This document shows, piece by piece, positions 55,598 to 64,000 of a DNA stretch of 64,000 bases. The notes under the pieces were generated by a model. The model had not been told where the DNA came from, did not search any database, and worked only from the letters and a program-made list of their open reading frames with translations. The stretch lies in contig NZ_JACCHQ010000013.1 in the NCBI RefSeq assembly GCF_016031655.1, positions 1 to 64,000 of the forward strand, read 5' to 3'. The stretch is from Bradyrhizobium glycinis. GTDB lineage: Bacteria; Pseudomonadota; Alphaproteobacteria; Rhizobiales; Xanthobacteraceae. Positions within the stretch are counted from its first letter, which is position 1. Each line of letters starts with the position of its first letter. The position numbers and the translations under genes were made by a program.

Positions 55598-55690
55598 GGT
55601 AGGGTGGGCAAAGGCGCGCTCTTCGCGCGCTGTGCCCACGTCTTGCCTGCTGGTGAGCACGGCGCTTGCCCGCCTTTGCCCACCCTACGG
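55598..55690. repeat. palindromic intergenic repeat, family D
   Basis: GTAGGGTGGGCAAAGGCGCG on the left and CCTTTGCCCACCCTACGG on the right are inverted. Same family as 37511-37615. It abuts the 3' end of the convergent antiporter gene. Confidence 0.75.
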
Positions 55691-55695
55691 CAGCG

Positions 55696-57489
55696 TCAGA
55701 CTCCCGCCACCGAGGACCACAGCTCCGCGAGCTTCTTGCGGACCGCTTGGGCACCTGTGAGCGGCGGCGGTGTCTCGTCCTCCTCCGGCAGGCGCAGGCC
55801 GACGAGGTTGACGCGGCCACCGGAGATGCTGCGGGCGACCAGCACGATCTCGTCCAGCGCGAGCTCGGCACCCTCCTTCGGCGCGCGGTCGAGATGGACG
55901 TCGAAATAATCAGCGAGCGTGAGCTTGCTCTCGACCTCGCTCACCTTGACGCCGTAGATCGCGGCGAGCTCGGCGAGCGTGTGCTCACCGGAGACCATGA
56001 AGTCGCCGAGCAGATGCGGATCGGGCGCGGTGCTCGGCTGCATGTCGACGAAGAAGCGATCGAGCGACTCGGCTTTTTCCGGCGGGGCCAGCAGATAGAT
56101 GTAATCGCCCGGCGCGACCGGGTCGGCTTCCGCCGGCGTCAGGATGTTCTCGTTGCGGATGACGAGCGTCGGCTTGGACCAGGACGGGATCAGGCCGCGG
56201 CGGAAATACAGGCTCTTGGGCCGCACCGGATAGCCGACCAGCTGCTGCTCGAGCTGGCCGGGCAGATCGAGCTCGACGCGGCGGGGGCCGCGCTCGGCGC
56301 GGGGCAGCGCCACGTGCAGCTTGCGCGCGGCCGGCGCCAGGGTCCAGCCCTGCAGCAAGAGCGAGATGATGACGACGACGAAGGCGACATCGAAATAGAG
56401 ATAGGCCTTGGACAGTCCGACCAGCATCGGGATCGAGGCCAGGAAGATCGCGACCGCACCGCGCAGGCCGGTCCAGGCGATGAAGATCTTCTCACGCCAG
56501 TTGAAGCGGAACGGCGAGAGGCACACGAACACCGCGAGCGGGCGCGCCACCAGCATCAAGACCAGCGCGACGGCGACCGCCGGCAGCACACTGGAACCCA
56601 ACCGGCTCGGCGAGACCAGAAGGCCGAGCAGCACGAACATCACGATCTGCGCCAGCCAGGTCGCGGCGTCGAGGAACGTCACCACCGAATTATGCGCGCG
56701 GGTCGGCCGGTTGCCGATGATGATGCCGGCGAGATAGACGGCGAGGAAGCCGGAGGCGTGCATGATCTGCGAGCCGCCGAAGATCACGAGCGCGCCCGTG
56801 GTCACGAAGGGCGCATGCAGGCCCTGCGGCAGGGCGACCTTGTTGAGCGCAATGACGACGAGGCGGCCACCGAACACGCCGACGACGGCGCCCAGCGCCG
56901 CCTCGAGCACGAACTCCATCAGCACATGGCCGGGCGAGCTGGTACCGACCGAGATGTATTCCACCAGCATCAAGGTGAGGAAGATCGCGAAGGGATCGTT
57001 GGTGCCTGACTCGGCCTCCAGCGTCGCGCCGACGCGCGGGCGCAGACGCAGGCCCTGGGTGTGCACCAGGAGGAACACGGCGGCCGCGTCGGTCGAGGCC
57101 ACCACCGCCCCGACCAGCAGCGACTCCGACCAGTTGAGGTCGAGTGTGTATTTGGCGAACGGCGCCGTGACGAGCGCAGTCAGCAGCACGCCGACGGTCG
57201 CGAGCACCACGGACGGCGCAAGCACGGTGCGGATGCTGGCGAAGCGCGTGCGCAGGCCACCGTCGAACAGGATCAGGGCGAGCGCGACGGAGCCGACCAG
57301 ATAGGTGGTGCGGACGTCGTCGAACTGGAGCTGACCGGGGCCGGAATCACCGGCGACCATGCCGATGACAAGGAAGACGAGCAGCAAGGGCGCGCCGAAG
57401 CGCAGCGCAAGCAGGCTCGAGAGGATGCCGGCCATGACGAGGACGGCGCCGAGCAATATGGCGAGACTGACGGAGTCGAGGGAAGCCAT
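55696..57489 (-). CDS. potassium/proton antiporter, NhaP2/CvrA type
   Basis: 597 residues. The N-terminal part holds about twelve membrane helices, including DGGLRTRFAS and the transport region VVASTDAAAVFLLVHTQGL. The C-terminal cytosolic part has RCK_C/TrkA-C (LVIRNENILTPAEADPV, GDYIYLLAP) and CorC_HlyC-like segments near DYFDVHLDRAPKEGAELAL. This layout is NhaP2 (CvrA), which exports K+ or Na+ for H+ and controls cell potassium. It is divergent from the MscS channel gene at 57696; both genes fit osmotic control, and shared regulation is possible. Confidence 0.93.
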   Translation of the reverse strand: MASLDSVSLAILLGAVLVMAGILSSLLALRFGAPLLLVFLVIGMVAGDSGPGQLQFDDVRTTYLVGSVALALILFDGGLRTRFASIRTVLAPSVVLATVGVLLTALVTAPFAKYTLDLNWSESLLVGAVVASTDAAAVFLLVHTQGLRLRPRVGATLEAESGTNDPFAIFLTLMLVEYISVGTSSPGHVLMEFVLEAALGAVVGVFGGRLVVIALNKVALPQGLHAPFVTTGALVIFGGSQIMHASGFLAVYLAGIIIGNRPTRAHNSVVTFLDAATWLAQIVMFVLLGLLVSPSRLGSSVLPAVAVALVLMLVARPLAVFVCLSPFRFNWREKIFIAWTGLRGAVAIFLASIPMLVGLSKAYLYFDVAFVVVIISLLLQGWTLAPAARKLHVALPRAERGPRRVELDLPGQLEQQLVGYPVRPKSLYFRRGLIPSWSKPTLVIRNENILTPAEADPVAPGDYIYLLAPPEKAESLDRFFVDMQPSTAPDPHLLGDFMVSGEHTLAELAAIYGVKVSEVESKLTLADYFDVHLDRAPKEGAELALDEIVLVARSISGGRVNLVGLRLPEEDETPPPLTGAQAVRKKLAELWSSVAGV

Positions 57490-57695
57490 CCACCTTCCGG
57501 GTAAAAAATTGCTGGAATTTCATCCTTATCGTCGGTGGACTCGCGCGCCAACCCATTTTCGCTCTTCGCGGCAATCTGCCCGCATTTTACGGCCTTAACG
57601 CGCTTCACTTCACGGTATATCGATGGCCCGGCCGCGCCCTTTGTGGGATTGTCCGGCGCCCTCGAATCAATTTCCCCGCTTGCCGACGAGACCCG

Positions 57696-59012
57696 ATGGA
57701 CATGGACCTCAAAGACTTCATGGAGTTCGTGCAGACCACCGCACGCAGCGTCGGGGCGGAAATCTCCTCACCCTGGTTCTACCTGCAATTCGGCCTCATC
57801 CTGGCCGCGGCAGGCATCGCCTATGCCGCGGAGGCCGCCATTCGCAGCCGTGTCGACCTGACCTCGCTGGCGATGCGCTGGCCGCTGCCGCTCCGGCATT
57901 TCGTCCGGGTCATGGTCGCCAGCGCCTCGACGGCGGTGTTCACGCTGCTCGTGATCGTCTCGCGCGTGGTGATGTATCACGCGACCTGGCCGAGCCGCTC
58001 CTATCTGCTGATGGTCGCAGCCAAGCTGGGGTTCGCCTGGCTGGTGATCCGGCTCGTGACCTCGGTGCTGCGCAATGCCTTCATCGTCAAGCTGGTGTCG
58101 ATCACGGCATGGTTCGTCGCCGCGCTCTCCATCGTCGGCCAGCTCGACGCGACGGTCGATCTATTGGATTCCTTCGCGATCGTGCTCGGCGGCCTCAGGC
58201 TGACCCCGCTTCTGGCGCTCAAGGCCGGCGCGCTGCTGCTGATCGCGCTCTGGCTCACCAACATCGCCAGCAATTTCGCCGAGAGCCGGATCAATTCGAC
58301 CACCGATCTGACGCCGTCGGTGCAGGTGCTCCTGGTCAAGATCATCCGCATCGGCCTGCTCACGGTCGCGATCGTGATCGCGCTCGGCGCCGTCGGGATC
58401 GACCTGTCCGCGCTCGCGGTGTTCTCCGGCGCGGTCGGCGTCGGCATCGGTATCGGCCTGCAGAAGATCGTCGCCAATTTCATCTCGGGCATCATCCTGC
58501 TCGCCGACAAATCGGTGAAGCCCGGCGACCTCGTCACCATCGGCGACAATACCGGCCGCATCAGCGCGATGAAGACGCGCTATATTTCCGTCGCTGCCGG
58601 CGACGGCCGCGAATTCCTGGTGCCGAACGAGGATTTGGTGACGCAGAAGGTCGTCAACTGGACCTATACCGACAAGAACACGCTGGTGAAGATCGCCTTC
58701 GGCACCAATTACGACGCCGACCCTAAATTGGTCTGCAAGCTTGCGGCCGAGACCGCGGAAGCCCATCCGCGCGCGCAGAAAGGCAAGCCGCCGACCTGTC
58801 TCCTGACCGAGTTCGCGGAAGCCGGGATGAAGTTCTCGCTGACCTTCTGGATCGCCGACCCCGATGGCATGGACAAGGTCAAGAGCGACGTGATGCTGGA
58901 GCTGTGGGACGCCTTCAAGCGCGAGGGCATCCGGGTTCCCTATCCCGTCCGCGAAATCCGCATCCGCGGCGGCGCCCTGCCGGTGGAAACCGCCGTGGAA
59001 GTCCCGAATTAG
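57696..59012 (+). CDS. MscS-family mechanosensitive channel
   Basis: 438 residues. Four N-terminal membrane helices precede the pore helix and the beta domain. SALAVFSGAVGVGIGIGLQKIVANFISG (given in part: AVGVGIGIGLQKIV) is the Gly/Ala-rich TM3, and GDLVTIGDNTGRISAMKTRY starts the beta domain. The C-terminus ends with PYPVREIRIRGG. Such channels open on hypo-osmotic shock and release solutes. It is divergent from the NhaP2 antiporter. ATG at 57696; a second ATG six bases later is possible. Confidence 0.93.
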   Translation: MDMDLKDFMEFVQTTARSVGAEISSPWFYLQFGLILAAAGIAYAAEAAIRSRVDLTSLAMRWPLPLRHFVRVMVASASTAVFTLLVIVSRVVMYHATWPSRSYLLMVAAKLGFAWLVIRLVTSVLRNAFIVKLVSITAWFVAALSIVGQLDATVDLLDSFAIVLGGLRLTPLLALKAGALLLIALWLTNIASNFAESRINSTTDLTPSVQVLLVKIIRIGLLTVAIVIALGAVGIDLSALAVFSGAVGVGIGIGLQKIVANFISGIILLADKSVKPGDLVTIGDNTGRISAMKTRYISVAAGDGREFLVPNEDLVTQKVVNWTYTDKNTLVKIAFGTNYDADPKLVCKLAAETAEAHPRAQKGKPPTCLLTEFAEAGMKFSLTFWIADPDGMDKVKSDVMLELWDAFKREGIRVPYPVREIRIRGGALPVETAVEVPN

Positions 59013-59131
59013 GTCACTTTCGTCCCCCAAGCAGGCCCCTCGGCTTGCATGAAGCCTGCCAATCATTAAATTGGGGCCTGAAATCAAGCCTTTCCACCGA
59101 TATCGAGATCAGCCGAAAAGACTGCACATTC

Positions 59132-59950
59132 ATGAGCTACGTCGAAGCCACCGAGACCTCCCTGCGCAAGACCGGACAGATCAAGCTGCACGGGCCGGCC
59201 GCCTTTGCCGGCATGCGCAAGGCGGGCGCGCTGGTGGCCAAGTGCCTGGACGAGCTCACCGACATCGTCGGGCCCGGCGTGCCGACCTCCAGAATCGACG
59301 ACTTCGTCCGCGACTTCGCTTTCAGCAACAACGCCTATCCGGCGACCCTGATGTATCGCGGCTACCGCTACTCGACTTGCACCTCGCTCAACCACGTGGT
59401 CTGCCACGGCATGCCCGGCGACCGTCCGTTGAAGGAGGGCGACATCGTCAACATCGACGTCACCTTCATCGTCGACGGCTGGTACGGCGATTCCAGCCGG
59501 ATGTATGCGATCGGCCCGATCGCCCGCAAGGCCGAGCGGCTGATCGAGGTGACCTATGAAGCGATGATGCGCGGCATCGCCGCGGTGAAGCCCGGCGCCA
59601 CCACCGGCGACATCGGCCATGCCATCCAGAGCTTCGTCGAGCCGCAGGGCATGAGCGTGGTGCGCGATTTCTGCGGCCATGGCCTGGGCCGCATGTTCCA
59701 CGACGAGCCCAACATCATCCATATCGGCCGGCCCGGCGAGGGCGTGCAGCTCAAGCCCGGCATGTTCTTCACCATCGAGCCGATGATCAATCTCGGCAAG
59801 CCGCATGTGAAGATCCTCTCCGACGGCTGGACCGCGGTGACCCGCGACCGCTCGCTGTCGGCGCAGTTCGAGCACTCGGTCGGCGTCACGGCGACCGGCG
59901 TCGAGATCTTCACGCTGTCGGCGCGGCACGGCGAGAAGCAGATCGGGTGA
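59132..59950 (+). CDS. map: type I methionine aminopeptidase
   Basis: 272 residues from the ATG at 59132; the frame is open far upstream but only overlaps the MscS gene. The pita-bread fold shows the metal ligands: His near LNHVVCHGMPG, Asp in VNIDVTFIVDGWYGDSSRM (two Asp), the His in FCGHGLGRMFHDEPNI, Glu in FTIEPMINLG and the late Glu in SAQFEHSVGVT. It removes the N-terminal methionine from nascent proteins in the cytoplasm. In related genomes map often precedes radC; here two other genes lie between. Confidence 0.95.
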   Translation: MSYVEATETSLRKTGQIKLHGPAAFAGMRKAGALVAKCLDELTDIVGPGVPTSRIDDFVRDFAFSNNAYPATLMYRGYRYSTCTSLNHVVCHGMPGDRPLKEGDIVNIDVTFIVDGWYGDSSRMYAIGPIARKAERLIEVTYEAMMRGIAAVKPGATTGDIGHAIQSFVEPQGMSVVRDFCGHGLGRMFHDEPNIIHIGRPGEGVQLKPGMFFTIEPMINLGKPHVKILSDGWTAVTRDRSLSAQFEHSVGVTATGVEIFTLSARHGEKQIG

Positions 59951-60036
59951 GTTCGCCCGCATCGCTTGCGTCCCTGCACCCTCCGGCCATCTGCGCGATC
60001 TGACTTCTGCGGCGGCTGATCCGAAGCGACGATGAT

Positions 60037-61068
60037 CTAATCCGGATACTTTCGAAGCTCAGCGTTCCATCTCTTTGTAACGACGCGATCGCCGATCGTG
60101 AAACGCATGAGGTCTTCTCCGATCTCCAGCGGCCCCAGATAGGTGCTTTGCGTCCGTGTCGAGAGTTCACGCACGTCAGTGCCCAGAAGGACGATGTGCG
60201 AATAGGCTGCGAGCTTCGGCTTTACCCGGGAAAAAACCGTCCCGGCCTCCTCAGGCGAGGTGTGATGAGCCGCGATGGGCCTGAGTTGCGGCAGTTTTGC
60301 CATTTGCTCCGACATCGCGAAAACCTCATGGATCAAAAGATCCGTTCCCGCCGCATGCTTGATCAGGTTTTCATCGAACTTCGTGTCACCTGAGATCGTG
60401 ACGGACCTTGCCCCATAGTCGATCCGATAGCCCACGGATGGCTTGATCAGGTCGCCGTGGTTGACCGCAAACGCCGTGACCTTGACACCGGCTTCATCGA
60501 ACACGACTTGGTCGCCGTGAAAGTCGCGCACCTCGATCTGGGTGGCAGCCGCAGAGACATGTTCGTCCAACTGACGGATTCGCACGTCGTCGGAGAACGC
60601 CTCGGCAAGGCCTTTGGCAATCTTCGCGACGCCACTCGGCGCACTCGTTCCGTCCGATGGCCCCCACAGCCGCATGGCTTTGGCACGAGATCCGAAGGGC
60701 CCAAACATGTATCCCGTCATCCACAGATCGGGCAATCCAGCGACATGGTCCGAGTGATAATGAGTCAGGAAGACGGCATCGATACCGCTGCCGGAGGACG
60801 TGCCGAGTTGAAACAGACGTACCGTAACGCCCCGCCCGGCGTCGAAGAGCAGATTCAGTCCGCCGGCTTGGACCAACGTTGCTGGCCCGAAACGCGCGGG
60901 ACTCGGCAGCGGCGCACCCGTCCCGAGCAGCGTCACGACGATGTCCTTTGACAGCGGTGGTTTGTCTTCCGCAGATGCCGTACCCGACCTTGAAAAGACC
61001 AGTGCCGAAATCGCCGCGATACATGCCAGCATGTATCGCAGCGTTGTCATGCCGCCACTTGCCACCAT
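60037..61068 (-). CDS. exported MBL-fold hydrolase (RNase Z/arylsulfatase-like)
   Basis: 343 residues. The N-terminus LRYMLACIAAISALVFSRSG is a signal peptide, and the fold begins DIVVTLLGTGAPLPSPARFG. The metal motif is FLTHYHSDHVAGLPDLW, then SGDTKFDENLI and the late RPIAAHHTSPEEAG. It matches the RNase Z/arylsulfatase-like branch of the metallo-beta-lactamase fold, here exported. Substrate unknown. Base composition is lower in GC than the window average (60061-60120 has 32 G/C of 60). ATG complementary to 61066-61068; it is downstream of an AraC regulator on the same strand. Confidence 0.85.
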   Translation of the reverse strand: MVASGGMTTLRYMLACIAAISALVFSRSGTASAEDKPPLSKDIVVTLLGTGAPLPSPARFGPATLVQAGGLNLLFDAGRGVTVRLFQLGTSSGSGIDAVFLTHYHSDHVAGLPDLWMTGYMFGPFGSRAKAMRLWGPSDGTSAPSGVAKIAKGLAEAFSDDVRIRQLDEHVSAAATQIEVRDFHGDQVVFDEAGVKVTAFAVNHGDLIKPSVGYRIDYGARSVTISGDTKFDENLIKHAAGTDLLIHEVFAMSEQMAKLPQLRPIAAHHTSPEEAGTVFSRVKPKLAAYSHIVLLGTDVRELSTRTQSTYLGPLEIGEDLMRFTIGDRVVTKRWNAELRKYPD

Positions 61069-61194
61069 TGAAACAGCTCCTTTGCCCGATCACATCGGTC
61101 GTGCACTTCGACCCGCTCAAAATGCAGGCGCAGACCGGCTGCATCTTTTCACGCCATAGCAAATAGCCGCCTTCGATCGACGCGCTTGTATATT

Positions 61195-62001
61195 TCAGCC
61201 ATCCGGAGAAAAAATGTTGTCCCAGTCGCCGACAAAATGACTTGGCCCGACGCCGACCAACGCATGGCATTCCCGGATGAAATGTGCCTGGTCGAAATAT
61301 CCGGCTTCGTGAATGATGCCGGTCCACGGTTTCGCCGGTTCGTTGCGATGGGCCGTCAAGGTTGCGTCAAACCTGACCGTGCGCGCGTAGAGCTTGGGAG
61401 AAAGACCCACTTGGGTGGTGAACCGCCGCTGGAATTGGCGAGCACTCAAACCCGATTGCTTCACAAGATGGTCGATGCGGACGCGACCGCGCGTTTCCAG
61501 GAGCACACGAGAGGTAAGATCGATTCCATCCTGAGCAGGACTGTCATCCTGCATCATCGCGAACCACCGTTCCGCTGCTGCGACCCGCGAGTCAAAGTCC
61601 GTAGCCAGACGTACCGCGTCACTCAGCAACACCGCGCGCTTGCCTAGCACGTCGCGGGCCGGAATGCCTTCATTGACGAGGGACGTCATATCGACGCCGA
61701 CGAGACGGTTGAGCGCAGCCGGCTGCAACAGAATGTTGAAGATATGGACCTCGCCTGATGCGTAGAGCTGGATGCGCCGCGACCCTTGCGGACCGACCAC
61801 GACCGTTTCGGGGGCCGCCTGCAGAGGGCCTCCATCGATCCGAAGACGGAAGGGATCACCCAGATAGATATCTATGATCTGATGAGGCCGTGCCGTCAGC
61901 GGCCATGTCAGCTCGTCGGAGCCCAACACTCCGTACCGTTCCTCGAACGAGCGAACGACGCTGCGAAGCGCTGCATGGGGGATCTTTCGTCTGACTTCCA
62001 T
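61195..62001 (-). CDS. AraC-family transcriptional regulator
   Basis: 268 residues from the ATG complementary to 61999-62001; an upstream extension of the frame overlaps radC and is not real. The N-terminal part (TARPHQIIDIYLGDPFRL onward) is the ligand-binding-like domain seen in DUF6597/HTH_18 regulators. The C-terminal AraC HTH pair is VRIDHLVKQSGLSARQFQRRF and IIHEAGYFDQAHFIRECHALVG, ending PSHFVG. It probably controls the exported MBL hydrolase 126 bases downstream, or genes elsewhere; inducer unknown. Sequence composition suggests a transferred islet. Confidence 0.9.
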   Translation of the reverse strand: MEVRRKIPHAALRSVVRSFEERYGVLGSDELTWPLTARPHQIIDIYLGDPFRLRIDGGPLQAAPETVVVGPQGSRRIQLYASGEVHIFNILLQPAALNRLVGVDMTSLVNEGIPARDVLGKRAVLLSDAVRLATDFDSRVAAAERWFAMMQDDSPAQDGIDLTSRVLLETRGRVRIDHLVKQSGLSARQFQRRFTTQVGLSPKLYARTVRFDATLTAHRNEPAKPWTGIIHEAGYFDQAHFIRECHALVGVGPSHFVGDWDNIFSPDG

Positions 62002-62178
62002 CGACGGCTTTTCCGTTTCGGCGCCACCGCAAGGCCTTACGACCGGCAATGGGCATGTTATCACGAACCGGCTTTTGGCAACGATGGCAAGGTGCCGCTC
62101 CGACATCTGGCGACGGTCGCCTCGTACGCCGCAATTGGCAGTTGCAAAAACATTAACCTCCGGCGATGCTGGCGCTTG

Positions 62179-62892
62179 ATGCCCGCCAAGCCGGACCACG
62201 ACAAGAGCAAGCCTGAGGATACGCCGCATTATCACGGCCACCGTGAGCGGCTGCGCGAGCGCTTCTACAGCGCGGGCGCGGATGCGCTGAGCGATTACGA
62301 GCTGCTCGAGATGGCGCTGTTTCCGGCGCTCCCACGGCGTGACACCAAGCCGCTCGCCAAGACGCTGATCAAGACCTTCGGCTCGTTCGCCGAGGTCGTG
62401 CATGCGCCGGTGGCGCGCCTGCGCGAGGTCGACGGGGTCGGCGAGTCCGCGGTCAACCAGCTCAAGCTGATCGCCGCGGCGGCGCATCGCGTCGCAAAGG
62501 GCGAGGTCAACAGCCGCAATGCGCTGTCATCCTGGAACGAGGTGATCGCTTATTGCCGCACCAGCATGGCGTTTGCCGACAAGGAGCAATTCCGCCTGCT
62601 GTTCCTGGACAAGCGCAACCAGCTGATCGCCGACGAGGTGCAGCAGACCGGCACGGTCGACCACACTCCGGTCTATCCGCGCGAGGTGATCAAGCGCGCG
62701 CTGGAATTATCGGCGACCGCTCTGATCCTGGTGCACAACCATCCTAGCGGCGATCCCTCGCCCTCGCAGGCCGACATCCAGATGACCAAGGCGATCATCG
62801 ATATCGCAAAGCCGCTGGGGATTGCCGTGCACGACCACATTATCGTCGGCAAGAGCGGGCATGCGAGCCTGCGCGGGCTGCGGTTGATCTAG
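62179..62892 (+). CDS. radC: RadC family DNA repair-like protein (JAMM domain)
   Basis: 237 residues from the ATG at 62179; the open frame reaches much further upstream but overlaps the AraC gene. The N-terminal helix-hairpin-helix is LREVDGVGESAVNQLKLIAA. The C-terminal JAMM metalloprotease-like motif is LILVHNHPSGDPSPSQAD, with its glutamate upstream near the DEVQQ block. The biochemical role of RadC is still unclear despite its name. It is divergent from AraC across 177 bp. Confidence 0.92.
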   Translation: MPAKPDHDKSKPEDTPHYHGHRERLRERFYSAGADALSDYELLEMALFPALPRRDTKPLAKTLIKTFGSFAEVVHAPVARLREVDGVGESAVNQLKLIAAAAHRVAKGEVNSRNALSSWNEVIAYCRTSMAFADKEQFRLLFLDKRNQLIADEVQQTGTVDHTPVYPREVIKRALELSATALILVHNHPSGDPSPSQADIQMTKAIIDIAKPLGIAVHDHIIVGKSGHASLRGLRLI

Positions 62893-62898
62893 GCCAAA

Positions 62899-63603
62899 TC
62901 AGAACGCCTGGTTTTTGGCGGCTCTCAAGTGGTCTTCCGCGGCTGTGATGCCGGCGAATGCCTTGAGCGTCAGAGCGGTCGGCTTCGGCTTCCATTCGGC
63001 AACCAGTTTCTCGGCCTTCTCGAGCTCCGGCTTCGACAACAGGGAAGCCATCTCGTTGACATTCTTGGCCGGCGCCACCTTCGAGAGCTTGAAATAGGCA
63101 TACGACAGGGAGAGATCCCTCGGCGTGCCCTTTCCTGCGGAATATGCCCGGGACAGGCTGAAGAGGGCGCTGGGAAGGCCCTGGTCGCCCGCCATCTTCC
63201 ACCATTTCAGCGCTTCTTCCGAATTTCCTTGCCGGTCATACATGAGCGCGACATCGTGCTGGGCACGCGCGTAACCGGCCTTGGCGGCCACAAGCTTGTA
63301 CTTCAATGCCTGATCTGGATCGGTTGCGACGACGCCCACGCCTTGCCCGTCATAATAACAGCCGAGCTTGTAGGCTCCGAGCGGATCGTTGGCCGCAGCC
63401 GATTTTTGAAACCACTCGAATGCCTGGCTGCGATCCTGCTGCGTGCCGATGCCGTTATTGTGCATCATGCCGACATGATATTGCGCCTCCGCATCTCCGC
63501 GATTGGCCAGCGCGACCATCGCATTGAAGGTGCGGGTGTCATTCGCGCCGGCGGGCGTTGCGAAAAGCAGAAGGCCCAAAAAGGCCAGGCCAACGAATTT
63601 CAT
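62899..63603 (-). CDS. exported Sel1-repeat protein
   Basis: 234 residues from the ATG complementary to 63601-63603. The signal peptide is KFVGLAFLGLLLFATPAGA. Sel1-type repeats of about 36 residues are visible: GDAEAQYHVGMMHNNGIG, DPLGAYKLGCYYDGQGVG, GYARAQHDVALMYDRQGN and GLPSALFSLSRAYSAGKG. These alpha-helical repeats bind other proteins; the target is unknown. It is convergent with radC and separated by only a few bases. A start 27 bases earlier is open but lacks a signal peptide match. Confidence 0.88.
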   Translation of the reverse strand: MKFVGLAFLGLLLFATPAGANDTRTFNAMVALANRGDAEAQYHVGMMHNNGIGTQQDRSQAFEWFQKSAAANDPLGAYKLGCYYDGQGVGVVATDPDQALKYKLVAAKAGYARAQHDVALMYDRQGNSEEALKWWKMAGDQGLPSALFSLSRAYSAGKGTPRDLSLSYAYFKLSKVAPAKNVNEMASLLSKPELEKAEKLVAEWKPKPTALTLKAFAGITAAEDHLRAAKNQAF

Positions 63604-63718
63604 GTCAAAGCCCGATCGAGTCTGAACCATTCCGTCTTGGTCGCTCGAGACGGAGAAAAAGTTCGAAATCCGACGGATTCCAAAATCAGCGATTCTTGGC
63701 CGGTCCGGGTCCGTCCCA

Positions 63719-64000
63719 TCAGGGCTCCACCCAGCGCTGCACCGCCTCGGCGGTGTCAGCAGGCGTGGTGTTGAAGCAGATCGCGGCGTCCGGCGCCAAA
63801 CGGTGGACGAGGTTGAGCACCTTCTCGAACAGCAGCAGACGCTCCCTGGGCTCGCGCAGGCCGGCGCCGATCACGATGCAGTCGAAGCGCTCATCGCGCA
63901 GCGCGGCCACCACACCGGCTTCGGCTGTGGCATCGAGATCGATCAGGCAGCTCGTGACCTCGAAGCCGAGATCGCGCAGGCGCAACAGCTGCGCCTCGAT
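63719..64000 (-). CDS. conserved hypothetical protein, 5' end outside window
   Basis: The frame is open to the window end, so the start is missing. The visible 93 residues include LRDLGFEVTSCLIDLDATAE, FDCIVIGAGLREPRERLLLF and LAPDAAICFNTTPADTAEAV. The CIVIGAGLREP block looks like a Rossmann-like or response-type beta-strand/loop, but I cannot name a family. The 63604-63718 gap shows no gene. Confidence 0.6.
   Translation of the reverse strand: MEAQLLRLRDLGFEVTSCLIDLDATAEAGVVAALRDERFDCIVIGAGLREPRERLLLFEKVLNLVHRLAPDAAICFNTTPADTAEAVQRWVEP

Noticed and set aside
55666..57009. 447-codon plus-strand frame opposite the antiporter
   Set aside because: Asp/Glu/Arg/His-rich, no motif, and the antiporter frame is clear.
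63655..63720. Possible tRNA-like sequence (GTTCGAAATC and a TTCCAAAATC loop)
   Set aside because: The required acceptor, D and T stems do not pair; only isolated loop-like words are present.

Overview
The window is a stretch of a high-GC alphaproteobacterial chromosome and looks like Bradyrhizobium or a close relative. The main evidence is the run pckA / chvI-chvG-hprK-EIIA-HPr, the ligase-associated Lhr helicase/PdeM pair, DUF2865 and TIGR02186 proteins, and several families of short palindromic intergenic repeats. No rRNA, tRNA, CRISPR array, transposase, integrase or phage gene was found. It reads as core and near-core chromosome with a few accessory islets. Assignments come from reading protein motifs by eye; no database search was possible.

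Layout. 1-8.5 kb: 5' end of a UDP-glucose dehydrogenase gene, an acyltransferase, DNA polymerase I (its proofreading site looks destroyed), a LysE exporter, a GST, pyrE and a secreted DUF2865 protein. 8.5-16.4 kb: all minus strand, with a small conserved protein, pdeM and lhr (DNA damage response), a SnoaL-like protein, ridA flanked by striking palindromes, and an esterase/FAD-dehydrogenase pair. 16.6-24 kb: a secreted ClpP-like protein, a 64-residue membrane protein plus SCO copper chaperone, an orphan solute-binding protein, a TauE/TIGR02186 pair, a metallo-hydrolase, a divergent EamA/LysR pair with a visible operator-like inverted repeat, and a tiny cysteine-rich secreted protein.

24-41 kb: central carbon metabolism and its control. 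Glycogen phosphorylase, a thioesterase and PEP carboxykinase are followed by a secreted TPR-CHAT caspase-like protein and a HugZ-like protein lying between pckA and the ChvI/ChvG two-component system. Next come HPr kinase, a mannose-type EIIA and HPr, a regulatory PTS with no sugar permease in view. A GT39 glycosyltransferase and lepA (with a good intrinsic terminator) close this block.

41-49 kb is the most accessory part: a Tat-exported hydrolase, an SRPBCC protein, a second TPR protein that stops inside a dispersed repeat, a serine hydrolase, an MFS transporter, a GNAT enzyme, an orphan solute-binding protein overlying a DUF2933-like gene remnant, and a small histidine-rich repeat protein. 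49-64 kb: a PAS/GGDEF/EAL protein with a degenerate GGDEF site, a MepA-like endopeptidase, modABC (ModC lacks the MOP domain), divergent NhaP2 antiporter and MscS channel, map, a lower-GC metallo-hydrolase/AraC islet, radC, a Sel1-repeat protein and a gene running off the end.

I did not find a clear multi-gene system of a wholly new kind. The best leads are the exported TPR-CHAT protein inside the pckA-PTS locus and its apparently cut-short TPR relative, the degenerate PolI proofreading site, the palindromes around ridA, the His-rich duplicated mini-protein and the modA-modB spacer repeat.
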